From positions 1 to 56,413 of the forward strand of contig JAEUHN010000043.1 in NCBI GenBank assembly GCA_016795365.1: a stretch of DNA of 56,413 nucleotides, read 5' to 3'. Shown in pieces: positions 1 to 7,595 of the stretch (position 1 is its first letter; each line of letters begins with the position of its first letter). Made by a program: the position numbers and the translations under genes. The DNA comes from Verrucomicrobiaceae bacterium. GTDB lineage: Bacteria; Verrucomicrobiota; Verrucomicrobiia; Verrucomicrobiales; Verrucomicrobiaceae. The notes beneath the pieces are model-generated. The model made no database searches. It was not told the DNA's origin and was given only the letters and a program-made list of their open reading frames with translations.

Positions 1-1190
1 GTCCCCTGGTCGCGAGTGCGCCCTCGCCGCCCCCTCCAGCCCCGAGCGCATCGAAGCCCACAGCGGGAACCAACCCAGCCGTTGACGGGATGAAGCCCAC
101 CGCAGCTGATGGCGTTTCGATGGTCGCAAAACCCAAGGAGCCGGCGCTTCCCCCAATGCCAGTGGCAAAGCCGAGCAATGGTCCCCTGGTCGCGAGCGCG
201 CCCTCGCCGCCTCCTCCAGCCCCGAGCACATCGAAGCCCACAGCGGGAACCAACCCAGCCGTTGACGGGATGAAGCCCACCGCAGCTGATGGCGTTTCGA
301 TGGTCGCAAAACCCAAGGAGCCGATGCTGTCCCCAATGTCAGTGCCAAAGGCCAGCGATGGTCCCCTGGTCGCGAGTGCGCCCTCGCCGCCCCCTCCAAC
401 CCTCAGCACAACGAAGTCCAGACCTGGGACCAGCTCAACCGGTAGCTGGAAGAAGCCCACCACTCGTGATGAAGATTCGATAGGCACAACCTCGAAGGAG
501 CCGACGAGCCCCAAAAGGCCAGTGGCAAAGCCGAGCGATGGTCCCCTGGTCGCGAGTGCGCCCTCGCGGTCCCCTCCACCCCCTAGCGGATCGATGCCCA
601 CATCTGGAGCCAGTTCAACGGTTAGAGGGGCGAAGCCTACCGCACCTACTGCTACCAATCGTTTCAAAATCAAGGAGGCAACCTACTTGGGCGGGCGTTC
701 CATCAAGAATCCTTATGACGGATCCACCATATCAGTAACTTGGGCACAACTGGCCGGTGGCGGACCCCTCAGTGACTCACAAGGAAGGTTCATGCTTCTC
801 CCGAGAATCAAGGATCCCCACTTGGGTGCCGAGGCCATGAGCGACGACGGCAATGTCACCCTAGTGAACCCTTACACCAACAAACTGATGTTCGTTCCTG
901 GTGGAGCCGGGACTGGAGACACCATCCCCAGCGGCCTCAATGGTTTCACGATCAAGATCACGCAGATGATCACACTGAAAAAGAGATTTGTGATTCAGGG
1001 CCACTTTGTCATGGCACTCGATCCCAAGACCAAATGGTATATGGGCACGCCTGGCCAGGTCATACCCGGTGGCGATACACGTGAATTGGAAGCTCATTTT
1101 AACGCCACCGCTAAAGGGAGCGTGCCACCAAACTACCGGTTCTACTATGACCCGGATAAGCGGCGAATGATCGCGCGACCCAAAGATTGA
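1..1190 (+). CDS. Pro-rich tandem-repeat protein, 5' end outside window
   Basis: The reading frame is open from base 3, so the gene begins left of the window and 395 residues are visible. The first ~210 are Pro/Ser/Ala/Lys-rich and built on a 60-residue (180-bp) tandem unit starting at bases 1, 181, 361 and 541. Units 1 and 2 differ at only 12 of 180 bases by my count; units 3 and 4 are more diverged but keep the first ~28 bases almost unchanged. The remaining ~180 residues (from about base 655) form a globular, Gly/Thr-rich domain without repeats that I do not recognise. I see no catalytic motif. A surface or linker protein with a repetitive stalk and a C-terminal head is a plausible reading, but the signal peptide, if any, lies outside the window. 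Methionines inside the repeat (e.g. base 90) are unlikely to be the true start. Confidence 0.75.
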   Translation, partial: PLVASAPSPPPPAPSASKPTAGTNPAVDGMKPTAADGVSMVAKPKEPALPPMPVAKPSNGPLVASAPSPPPPAPSTSKPTAGTNPAVDGMKPTAADGVSMVAKPKEPMLSPMSVPKASDGPLVASAPSPPPPTLSTTKSRPGTSSTGSWKKPTTRDEDSIGTTSKEPTSPKRPVAKPSDGPLVASAPSRSPPPPSGSMPTSGASSTVRGAKPTAPTATNRFKIKEATYLGGRSIKNPYDGSTISVTWAQLAGGGPLSDSQGRFMLLPRIKDPHLGAEAMSDDGNVTLVNPYTNKLMFVPGGAGTGDTIPSGLNGFTIKITQMITLKKRFVIQGHFVMALDPKTKWYMGTPGQVIPGGDTRELEAHFNATAKGSVPPNYRFYYDPDKRRMIARPKD

Positions 1191-1243
1191 GTGCCCCATT
1201 TCTCAGACTCGTGCACTAGCCAGGCTGCGCCATGTGGACTTGA

Positions 1244-1345
1244 ACAACTCTAGTCATCAAACTCGACGACCTACCCGAAGCCGATGCACTCCGCTTCCTG
1301 GGCGTGGATGAGAAGGGGAATGATCTGCGACGGAAGACCAAGTAG
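1244..1345 (+). pseudogene. Short coding remnant (gene 3' end)
   Basis: An open stretch of 33 codons ends in TAG at 1343-1345 and reads like a normal charged C-terminus (…LDDLPEADALRFLGVDEKG…). It is preceded by an in-frame TGA at 1241-1243 and has no plausible start or ribosome site. The codon choice resembles neighbouring genes, so it may be the tail of a decayed gene. Family unknown; chance is possible. Confidence 0.25.
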
Positions 1346-1472
1346 TGCGATTGGCGCGCCAGCATTCTGGACTGCACCAATCCTCTGGAGCCTTTCGTCC
1401 CAGTCCAGGAGACCTCACGGTAGTGGGAGGGTGCTTCGCCGCGTTCGATAGCGTCCGCTTGCGTCCGCGTCG

Positions 1473-2390
1473 TCACCACACCGCCACACTCGTCACCGGA
1501 CTCGGGCCCGACTCCGCGCGCTTGTTGGCCGCGATCACCCGCACCTCAATGAAGCCGCCCTGTCCCTCTCGCTTCAGCTGCCACTCCGGTTCCCGCACTG
1601 TCGCCACAAAGGTGAACTCCACGTGCCCCATCTCCCGCATCTGCACCCGGTAGCGCGTCGCGTGCGGTGCCGCCGGCCAGGTGAGCTGCACCCGGCCATG
1701 GCCCAGTGCCTCGGCCTTCACCTGCGTCACCGGCTCCGGGGCTGATCCGCTCGCCGGCACGTTCAGGCCAAAGACTTTCCACCGCGCATCATCCGGCTCC
1801 ATCACCACATTCAGCTCCCGAATCAGCCCCCGCATCCGGCGGCGCAGTTGCACCAGCGACTTGTCCCGCGCGACCACCGCCTGCCGAAGAGTCACCTCCG
1901 CGTGCGTCACCGCCGCCCTAGCCCCCGACAGCGTCTCACGGGTCGTGAGAACGATCGCTGCCGTCGCCTGCATATCCTGACTCTCGTGCTCTGGATGCTG
2001 GCTGAAGTAAAGGTGCAACTGGTCCAGCAGACTCAGCCGTTTCGCGAACACCTCCGGCACCATTGTGGACCGGTCCGGGAACCCCGCCGCCTCCCACTGC
2101 ACATTGAACCCCGTGCCAAACAACGCCGCCAGTCGCAGTCGGCATCGCCCCAGCGCCACCTCCGCCTCCCGGTCTCGAAGGCGGAACTCCTCCCGCCGCT
2201 TCGATCGCTCCGTCTTCGCCTTCCCCACTTGCACCTGGGTATCCCGCACTGCCTGAATGTCCGCCGCCAGCTTGGCCGCCGTGTTCTGCTTCACCCCCAC
2301 TTCCACCTCCAGCGCCACACATCCCGCCAGCATATCCTGGCACCGGGCCATCAGCACCGGGTCACTGGTGGGAGTCGGATTGGCAGCCAT
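1473..2390 (-). CDS. Coiled-coil protein with C-terminal fibronectin type III domain
   Basis: A 305-residue protein without a signal peptide or membrane segment, so probably cytoplasmic. Residues ~15-190 are helical and rich in Ala, Arg, Glu and Gln with heptad-like spacing, consistent with coiled coil. Residues ~215-303 look like a fibronectin type III fold: a Pro-Val start, a central L-T-W-P strand, then R-Y-R-V and an I-E-V-R-V final strand. I infer a binding or structural role; there are no catalytic motifs. The ATG at 2390 is kept because the N-terminus is low-complexity and no better start follows. It is transcribed away from the gene-free stretch at 2391-3692. Its strong codon bias supports it over the overlapping opposite-strand frames. 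Confidence 0.75.
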   Translation of the reverse strand: MAANPTPTSDPVLMARCQDMLAGCVALEVEVGVKQNTAAKLAADIQAVRDTQVQVGKAKTERSKRREEFRLRDREAEVALGRCRLRLAALFGTGFNVQWEAAGFPDRSTMVPEVFAKRLSLLDQLHLYFSQHPEHESQDMQATAAIVLTTRETLSGARAAVTHAEVTLRQAVVARDKSLVQLRRRMRGLIRELNVVMEPDDARWKVFGLNVPASGSAPEPVTQVKAEALGHGRVQLTWPAAPHATRYRVQMREMGHVEFTFVATVREPEWQLKREGQGGFIEVRVIAANKRAESGPSPVTSVAVW

Positions 2391-2739
2391 AAGAGCAAGG
2401 GATCAAGAAACCGAAGCCCCCGCATCACCTGCCAGAGCCTCCACCGATCCGCTAGCCCTCAGCTCAACGCCCCTGGCCCTCTCAGATCGGTCAAATCCAC
2501 TCTGCCACAAGCCTCTCTGCTGAGCAAGCTTCCATCGCCGCTCGTCGGTGAGTGGTAGTCGAGGCTATCAAGCGACAAAACGGGACAGTTGTTGACTCCA
2601 CGGAGTCTCCTGGGCGCTCCAACCCTACGGCTAAAAGGTATTCCAAGTCTTGTCCATAGCTCGACGCTTTGCGGTGACGGATGGTCGAGTTAGTGAGGCC
2701 TCCAAAAGCATCGTGATTTAGAGTTAACTAAAGTCAACC

Positions 2740-2845
2740 ATCACTCACCGCTTATCGAGGAGTGATAGTGAAATAAGCGTAACCATGCGCGATCCTGGCA
2801 ACCAGCCTTCCAAAAGGTCAGGCATGACTCACCGACTATCGGTGA
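2740..2845. repeat. Two related small hairpins
   Basis: Hairpin 1 pairs ATCACTC (2740-2746) with GAGTGAT (2760-2766) over a 13-nt loop. Hairpin 2 pairs TCACCGA (2829-2835) with TCGGTGA (2839-2845) over a 3-nt loop. Both contain ACTCACCGnnTATCG, so they look like copies of one element about 84 bp apart. Neither has a T tract. They could be part of an intergenic repeat or a protein-binding site. Confidence 0.4.
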
Positions 2846-3475
2846 CTCTAGGTCCAACCTGCTTCCAGCCCCATCCGAACGTCGGCTGGCGCTCCCCAGC
2901 GACCTTCTTTCCCTCAGACGAACCCACCTCCCGGACGGGAGATTCCGCCCGGCGGAATTCCCTCTGCTTCGACACCTCCGTCGGGTCCTGCCCCAGCGCC
3001 CGAGGCTCCCCTCCCACCTCCCAAACCCAGCCCCCGATCTTCGCCAATCCCAAGCGTCCACCGGGAGTCGATATCAGGGCATCAGGAGACTCATGGCGTC
3101 ACCCTCCCGATCTCCCACGACCGGAGGCCATCGCGAAGGGCACTTGCGAGACTCCCGTTGGTTGAAATGATTCGGCAATCCCTGCCCCGAAGCCACAATC
3201 CCGTGCCCTGCCCACCCCTCGGAAGTCCCTCACGTCCGGGGGACGACCAGCCCTCCCTTCGCTCCGCCATCATGGCAGGCGCGACCGGCTGGCGCTGCTC
3301 CTTGCCCCTCGCTCCCCCCCTTCGATGCGCCGCATTCAGACCGAGCGAACGTCCCCAGTGCCTCATCATCCACGACTGGGTCCCCTCGTCGCCCTGGACC
3401 AACTCTGCCTCCACCTCCCGAGTCTCTGACCGGCCACAACGAACCCACCTTCGCTGCCAACTTCTCCACCAGCGC

Positions 3476-3577
3476 TCAGCTCACCTGCACATCCTTTGGC
3501 CACATGACGTTCGTGGGATCGGTGGCGGCGAAGCATTCGCGGAGGGTGTTGCTCTCGGTGATGCACCCCGTCCCGCC
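3476..3577 (-). pseudogene. Possible coding remnant upstream of pheT
   Basis: On the minus strand a 33-codon open stretch ends in TGA at 3476-3478. It reads like a real protein tail (…TLRECFAATDPTNVMWPKD…), bounded upstream by a TGA at 3578-3580. There is no start codon with a ribosome site. It could be the degraded 3' end of a gene. Family not recognised; low confidence. Confidence 0.22.
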
Positions 3578-3692
3578 TCAGGTGACGAACTGCGGGATCA
3601 TCATCAAGGAGGAGGGTTGGCGCGTCACCACTGCAACGCCCGATTGCCATCGCGCGGTTCTTCCTCTAAAGAGCGCGTCCCATTTCCCCACC

Positions 3693-6143
3693 ATGAAAGT
3701 ATCCCTCGCCTGGCTCAGCACGCACATTGACCTCAGCGCCTACACCACCGCGCAACTGACGGACTTGCTCACCTTTGCCGGTGTGGAAGTCGAGGGCGTG
3801 GAAGAGAAGGGTGTGTCGTCCGACAAGGTGGTGGTCGCGCAGATTGCGGAGTTCGTGCAGCACCCGAACGCGGACAAGCTGAGCGTGTGTCAGGTGGACG
3901 ATGGCTCGGGCACGCTGCGGCAGATCGTGTGCGGGGCGAAGAACTTCAAGGCGGGCGACAAGGTGCCGCTGGCCTTGCCGGGCGCGATCCTGCCGGGGAA
4001 CTTCGAGATTAAGGAAGGCAAGCTGCGTGGCGTCGTCAGCGGCGGCATGATGTGCTCAGGCAAGGAACTCGGCATCGGCGATGACCACGGCGGCCTCTTG
4101 ATCCTTGATCCCTCGCTGCCGGTGGGCAAGCCGTTCAAGGAACTGGTGAAGCCGGACGTCATTTTTGACCTGGAGATCACACCGAACCGCTCCGACCTGC
4201 TGAGCCACCTGGGACTGGCTCGCGAGCTGTCGGCTTTGACCGGTCTGCCGCTGAAGGGGCAACGCGATTACACGACGACGAGCACGACGCTCGAGACGCG
4301 CGACCTCAAGATCGAGGCGCTGGAGGCTTGTCCGTTTTACACGGCGCGAGTGATCAAGGGCGTGAAGGTGGGCCCAAGCCCAGACTGGCTGAAGGCTCGC
4401 CTGGAGAGCATCGGCCTGCGCCCGATCAACAGCATCGTGGACATCACGAACTACGTCATGTTCGAGATGGGCCAGTCGCTGCACTGCTTCGATCTGGCGA
4501 AGCTGAAGGGCAGCATCGTGGTGCGTCACGCGACCGAGGGCGAGAAGATGCTGGCGCTCGATGGCGCGGAATACACGCTGGATGCGCAGGACCTGGTCAT
4601 CACCGACGGCGCGCGCCCCGTGGCGATCGCGGGCGTGATGGGTGGCGAAGACACGGGTGTGACCGAAGGCACGACCGATGTGTTGCTCGAGAGCGCTTAC
4701 TTCCAGCCGAGCGGCATTCGTCGCACCTCGCGCAAGCTGGGGCTGAGCAGCGATTCCAGCTATCGCTTCGAGCGCGGCATTGATCCGCAGCAAGTCCAAG
4801 GCGCGTCCGAACTCGCGACCAAGCTGATCCTTGAGATCGCTGGCGGCACAGCGGAAGCCGTGACCATCGGTGCCGGTGCGGCGCCGAAGCTGGTGAAGGC
4901 GATTGCTTTTGATGAAGTCAAAACGCGCAAGCTGCTCGGCATCCCCGATCTGAGTGGTGAAGAAATGAATCAAATTCTTGAGCAGTTTGGATTGATCAGA
5001 ATTGAATCCCCAGCCGCTGGCGGTCGAGCGATAAGGCTTGATGACACACCTCGCGGCCAGCACTCAACGGGCCTGCGCTTCGAAATCCCCAGCTATCGCC
5101 TCGACCTCCAGCGCAGCGTGGATCTCGCCGAGGAAATCGCGCGCGTGGTCGGACTCGATCGCGTGCCGTCGAAGCAGAGCGCGGCGTTTGTCTCCGGCGA
5201 TGCGGCGGACAAGAGCTACGACTTCGCCATGCAGGTGCGTCACGCGCTGGTGCATCGCGGCTTCAACGAAGCGCAGACCTTGCGTTTGATCTCCAACGCG
5301 CAACTCACCGACAGCCTCGGTGTCATCGACTTGTCAAAGTGGACCGTGCCGGTGAAGAACCCGCTGAGCGAGGACCACACCACGCTGCGCCCCAGCATCG
5401 TGCCCGGCCTGATCGCCACCGCCGCGCTGAACATCCGCCAGGGCAACAACCGCCTGCGCTTCTTCGAGATCGGTCGCATCTTCCTCAAGCTGCCGAACGG
5501 TCAGACGCGTGAAGACGAACGCCTCGCCATCCTCATCAGCGGCCCCGTGTCGCCGTCCTCCTGGCATGGTCGCGAACCGCAAGCCGCCAGCGTGCATGAC
5601 CTGCGCGGCATCATTGAGCAACTGCCCGGGCTCACCGGCCAGACCATCGAACTGAAGAAGACTGCCGACAACGACACCTTCCTGCTCAACGCCGAACTCA
5701 AGGCGAACAACAAGGGCATCGGCTGGATCGCGCAACTGCATCCGTCGCGCGCCCGCGCCATCGACGCACGTCACCCGGTGTATGTCGCCGAGATTGTGCT
5801 CAGCAGCCTCCGCGGCAACAACGCGCCCGCGAAGTTCGAGGAGCTGCCACGCTTCCCCGCCATCACCCGCGATGTCGCGATGGAAGTGCCCGCCGATCTG
5901 CCGCACCAGCAAGTCGCCACCTTCTTTGCCGGCCAAAAAGAACCGCTGCTCATCAAGGCGGATCTCTTCGACGTCTTCACCGACGCTACCGGGATGAAGC
6001 TGGCCACGGATCGCAAGTCCATCGCCTGGACACTCACGTATCGTGCTTCCGATCGCACGCTGGAGACCAACGAAGTCGATCTCGCGCACGGTCGCATTCT
6101 GGCAGCGCTGGAGAAAGCGCTGCCAGCGACGATTCGGAAGTAG
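3693..6143 (+). CDS. pheT: Phenylalanine--tRNA ligase beta subunit
   Basis: 816 residues, close to the usual ~800. With PheS it forms the alpha2beta2 enzyme that charges tRNA-Phe in the cytoplasm. The N-terminus (MKVSLAWLSTHIDLS) is typical. An EMAP-type tRNA-binding domain spans ~40-150 (…HPNADKLSVCQVD…IVCGAKNF), followed by the B3/B4 editing region (~210-390), a B5 domain (~400-480, with FEIPSYRLDLQ), the core synthetase-like fold, and a C-terminal FDX-ACB anticodon-binding domain (~720-815, from FEELPRFPAITRDVAM). The frame stays open upstream to 3504, but that extension has no family similarity, so I start at 3693. No pheS precedes or follows it here, although the two often form an operon. 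A short lower-GC stretch inside B5 (~4960-5060) encodes an apparent linker (…ESPAAGGRAIRL…). Confidence 0.97.
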   Translation: MKVSLAWLSTHIDLSAYTTAQLTDLLTFAGVEVEGVEEKGVSSDKVVVAQIAEFVQHPNADKLSVCQVDDGSGTLRQIVCGAKNFKAGDKVPLALPGAILPGNFEIKEGKLRGVVSGGMMCSGKELGIGDDHGGLLILDPSLPVGKPFKELVKPDVIFDLEITPNRSDLLSHLGLARELSALTGLPLKGQRDYTTTSTTLETRDLKIEALEACPFYTARVIKGVKVGPSPDWLKARLESIGLRPINSIVDITNYVMFEMGQSLHCFDLAKLKGSIVVRHATEGEKMLALDGAEYTLDAQDLVITDGARPVAIAGVMGGEDTGVTEGTTDVLLESAYFQPSGIRRTSRKLGLSSDSSYRFERGIDPQQVQGASELATKLILEIAGGTAEAVTIGAGAAPKLVKAIAFDEVKTRKLLGIPDLSGEEMNQILEQFGLIRIESPAAGGRAIRLDDTPRGQHSTGLRFEIPSYRLDLQRSVDLAEEIARVVGLDRVPSKQSAAFVSGDAADKSYDFAMQVRHALVHRGFNEAQTLRLISNAQLTDSLGVIDLSKWTVPVKNPLSEDHTTLRPSIVPGLIATAALNIRQGNNRLRFFEIGRIFLKLPNGQTREDERLAILISGPVSPSSWHGREPQAASVHDLRGIIEQLPGLTGQTIELKKTADNDTFLLNAELKANNKGIGWIAQLHPSRARAIDARHPVYVAEIVLSSLRGNNAPAKFEELPRFPAITRDVAMEVPADLPHQQVATFFAGQKEPLLIKADLFDVFTDATGMKLATDRKSIAWTLTYRASDRTLETNEVDLAHGRILAALEKALPATIRK

Positions 6144-6206
6144 TTCCAAGTCGTCGGTGCAGAGAACGATTGAAGGACTTCATGGTTTGCCTCGTTGTGG
6201 GCGGCC

Positions 6207-7058
6207 ATGAAGTTTGTTTTTGCAGCTCTGTTGTTTGTCGCTGTCACCATTGATGCGGCTGAACCCCTCTCCCGTGTTTACAAGAAGGTCGCCGATCACG
6301 AACTCAAGCTCAACGTCTTCAATCCACCCGACTGGAAGGCCTCGGACCAGCGCCCGGCGATTGTGTTCTTCCACGGCGGCGGATGGGTGGGTGGTTCGCC
6401 GAAGCAGTTCCTGAAGCACTGCGAGTATCTCGCCACGCGTGGCATGGTGGCCATTGAGGCGGACTATCGTCACATCGCGAAAGGAGACAAAGGACCACCC
6501 ACCGATTGCGTGCACGACGCGAAGTCTGCGATGCGTTGGGTGCGCTCGCATGCCGTGGAGCTGGGCATTGATCCGCAACGCATCGCCGCCGGTGGTGGCA
6601 GCGCAGGCGGACATCTCGCAGCGTTCGTGGGGATGGTCGAAGGGCTCGATGATCGTGCCGACGACATCCAAGTGTCGCCCAAGGCCAATGCTCTGGTGTT
6701 GTTCAATCCCGTCTTCGACAATGGTCCTGAGCAAGGCTGGGGCCATGCGAGGGTGGGGGAGCGCTACAAGGAGTTCTCGCCCGCGCACAACATCAGTGCC
6801 GACGATCCACCGGCCATTGTCTTCCTGGGAACGAAGGATAATCTGATTCCCGTGGCCGTGGTCGAACGCTTCAAGGCCAACATGACGAAGGCCGGGGTGC
6901 GCTGCGAAGCGGTCTTCTACGAAGGTCAGGGCCATGGCTTCTTCAATCCGGGTCGGGGCGGGAGCGACCAGTATTTCTACGAGACCTTGCTCGCGGCGGA
7001 TCGGTTTCTCGCATCGCTGGGCTGGCTGAAAGGCGAGCCGACGTTGAGCAAGCCTTGA
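6207..7058 (+). CDS. Secreted alpha/beta hydrolase (esterase/lipase type)
   Basis: A 283-residue protein with a Sec signal peptide (MKFVFAALLFVAVTIDAA), so exported. The fold belongs to the hormone-sensitive-lipase/BD-FAE group. The oxyanion-hole motif HGGGW is at ~56-60, the nucleophile elbow G-G-S-A-G-G has Ser132, an acidic residue follows in GTKDNLIPV, and the catalytic His is in GQGHGFF near the C-terminus. It probably hydrolyses ester bonds, for example acetyl groups on polysaccharides; the substrate is inferred from the sulfatase-rich context. The start at 6207 gives a clean signal peptide; an in-frame ATG at 6195 would add four residues. It follows pheT by 63 bp on the same strand. 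Confidence 0.88.
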   Translation: MKFVFAALLFVAVTIDAAEPLSRVYKKVADHELKLNVFNPPDWKASDQRPAIVFFHGGGWVGGSPKQFLKHCEYLATRGMVAIEADYRHIAKGDKGPPTDCVHDAKSAMRWVRSHAVELGIDPQRIAAGGGSAGGHLAAFVGMVEGLDDRADDIQVSPKANALVLFNPVFDNGPEQGWGHARVGERYKEFSPAHNISADDPPAIVFLGTKDNLIPVAVVERFKANMTKAGVRCEAVFYEGQGHGFFNPGRGGSDQYFYETLLAADRFLASLGWLKGEPTLSKP

Positions 7059-7151
7059 TCAGCCTCGTCGGCATCGAGTTGGGGGCACTGATGAACTCGC
7101 TGGAAAGCTCCCCTGTCCCCACGCGTTTCAGCGCGCGATTTCTCCGTGACC

Positions 7152-7595
7152 ATGAAACCGATTCTCCTCGCGCTCATCCTTCTCTCTTCCTCATTGCATG
7201 CGGCCATTCCTGGAGCGGAAGCTCTCGGCAAACTCATCACCAGCCAGTTCGATACCAACAGCGATGCGCTCATCGATCAAGGCGAGTGGCAGTCGGGCAT
7301 CGGGAACAGTTTTGAAAAGCTCGATACCAATCAGGACGGCACGATCAAAGGGAAAGAGATTGACGGCTTGAGCGAAGACATCGCGAAGGAATCGGGCAGC
7401 ATTGCTGGGACCTTGGTCGTCGTCTTGATCAAGCAACTGATCATGTCCCTCGACTCCGACAGCGACAAGGCGGTAAGCCGAGCTGAATACGACAAGCCCA
7501 CTCAGTCCATCTTCACGAAGCTCGATGCTGACAAGAATGCCAGCCTCACATTGGCGGAGCTTTCGGAACTGCCGTCCCACCTCGTCACCCCATGA
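7152..7595 (+). CDS. Secreted four-loop EF-hand protein
   Basis: A 147-residue protein with a signal peptide (MKPILLALILLSSSLHA). It carries four calcium-loop-like stretches: DTNSDALIDQGEW, DTNQDGTIKGKEI, DSDSDKAVSRAEY and DADKNASLTLAEL. The second is the most canonical; the others lack some Gly or ligand positions. No catalytic domain is present, so it probably binds calcium in the periplasm. Its TGA overlaps the ATG of the next gene (ATGA at 7592-7595), implying translational coupling with the sulfatase, which has two EF-hands of its own. A GTG at 7146 is an alternative start adding two residues. Confidence 0.85.
   Translation: MKPILLALILLSSSLHAAIPGAEALGKLITSQFDTNSDALIDQGEWQSGIGNSFEKLDTNQDGTIKGKEIDGLSEDIAKESGSIAGTLVVVLIKQLIMSLDSDSDKAVSRAEYDKPTQSIFTKLDADKNASLTLAELSELPSHLVTP

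Larger units (their letters stand above)
2391..3692. other. 1.3-kb gene-free stretch with hairpins
   Basis: No convincing gene is present. Several overlapping frames on both strands are open only because the DNA is GC-rich; they are Arg/Gly/Pro/Ser-rich, contradict one another and have no ribosome sites. Two small hairpins sharing an ACTCACCG…TATCG core are present (separate entry). The same 8-mer is found inverted (CGGTGAGT) at 2546-2553. The right end (3476-3577, minus) holds a possible coding remnant. The stretch should contain the promoters for the flanking divergent genes (minus-strand gene at 2390, pheT at 3693), but I could not pick a convincing -35/-10 pair. Confidence 0.6.

Noticed and set aside
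1..660. CRISPR array suggested by regular repeats
   Set aside because: Units are 180 bp, coding, in frame and lack unique spacers of CRISPR size.
2558..2569. 12-mer GTCGAGGCTATC shared with 9283-9294
   Set aside because: Both copies are intergenic, but one 12-bp match is too little to call a repeat family.
3504..3692. Longer N-terminus for pheT
   Set aside because: The extra 63 residues show no PheT similarity, and the family start MKVSLAWL is at 3693.
4056..5063. Minus-strand open frame of 335 codons inside pheT
   Set aside because: Arg/Ala/Leu/His-rich shadow; the plus strand encodes a clear PheT.
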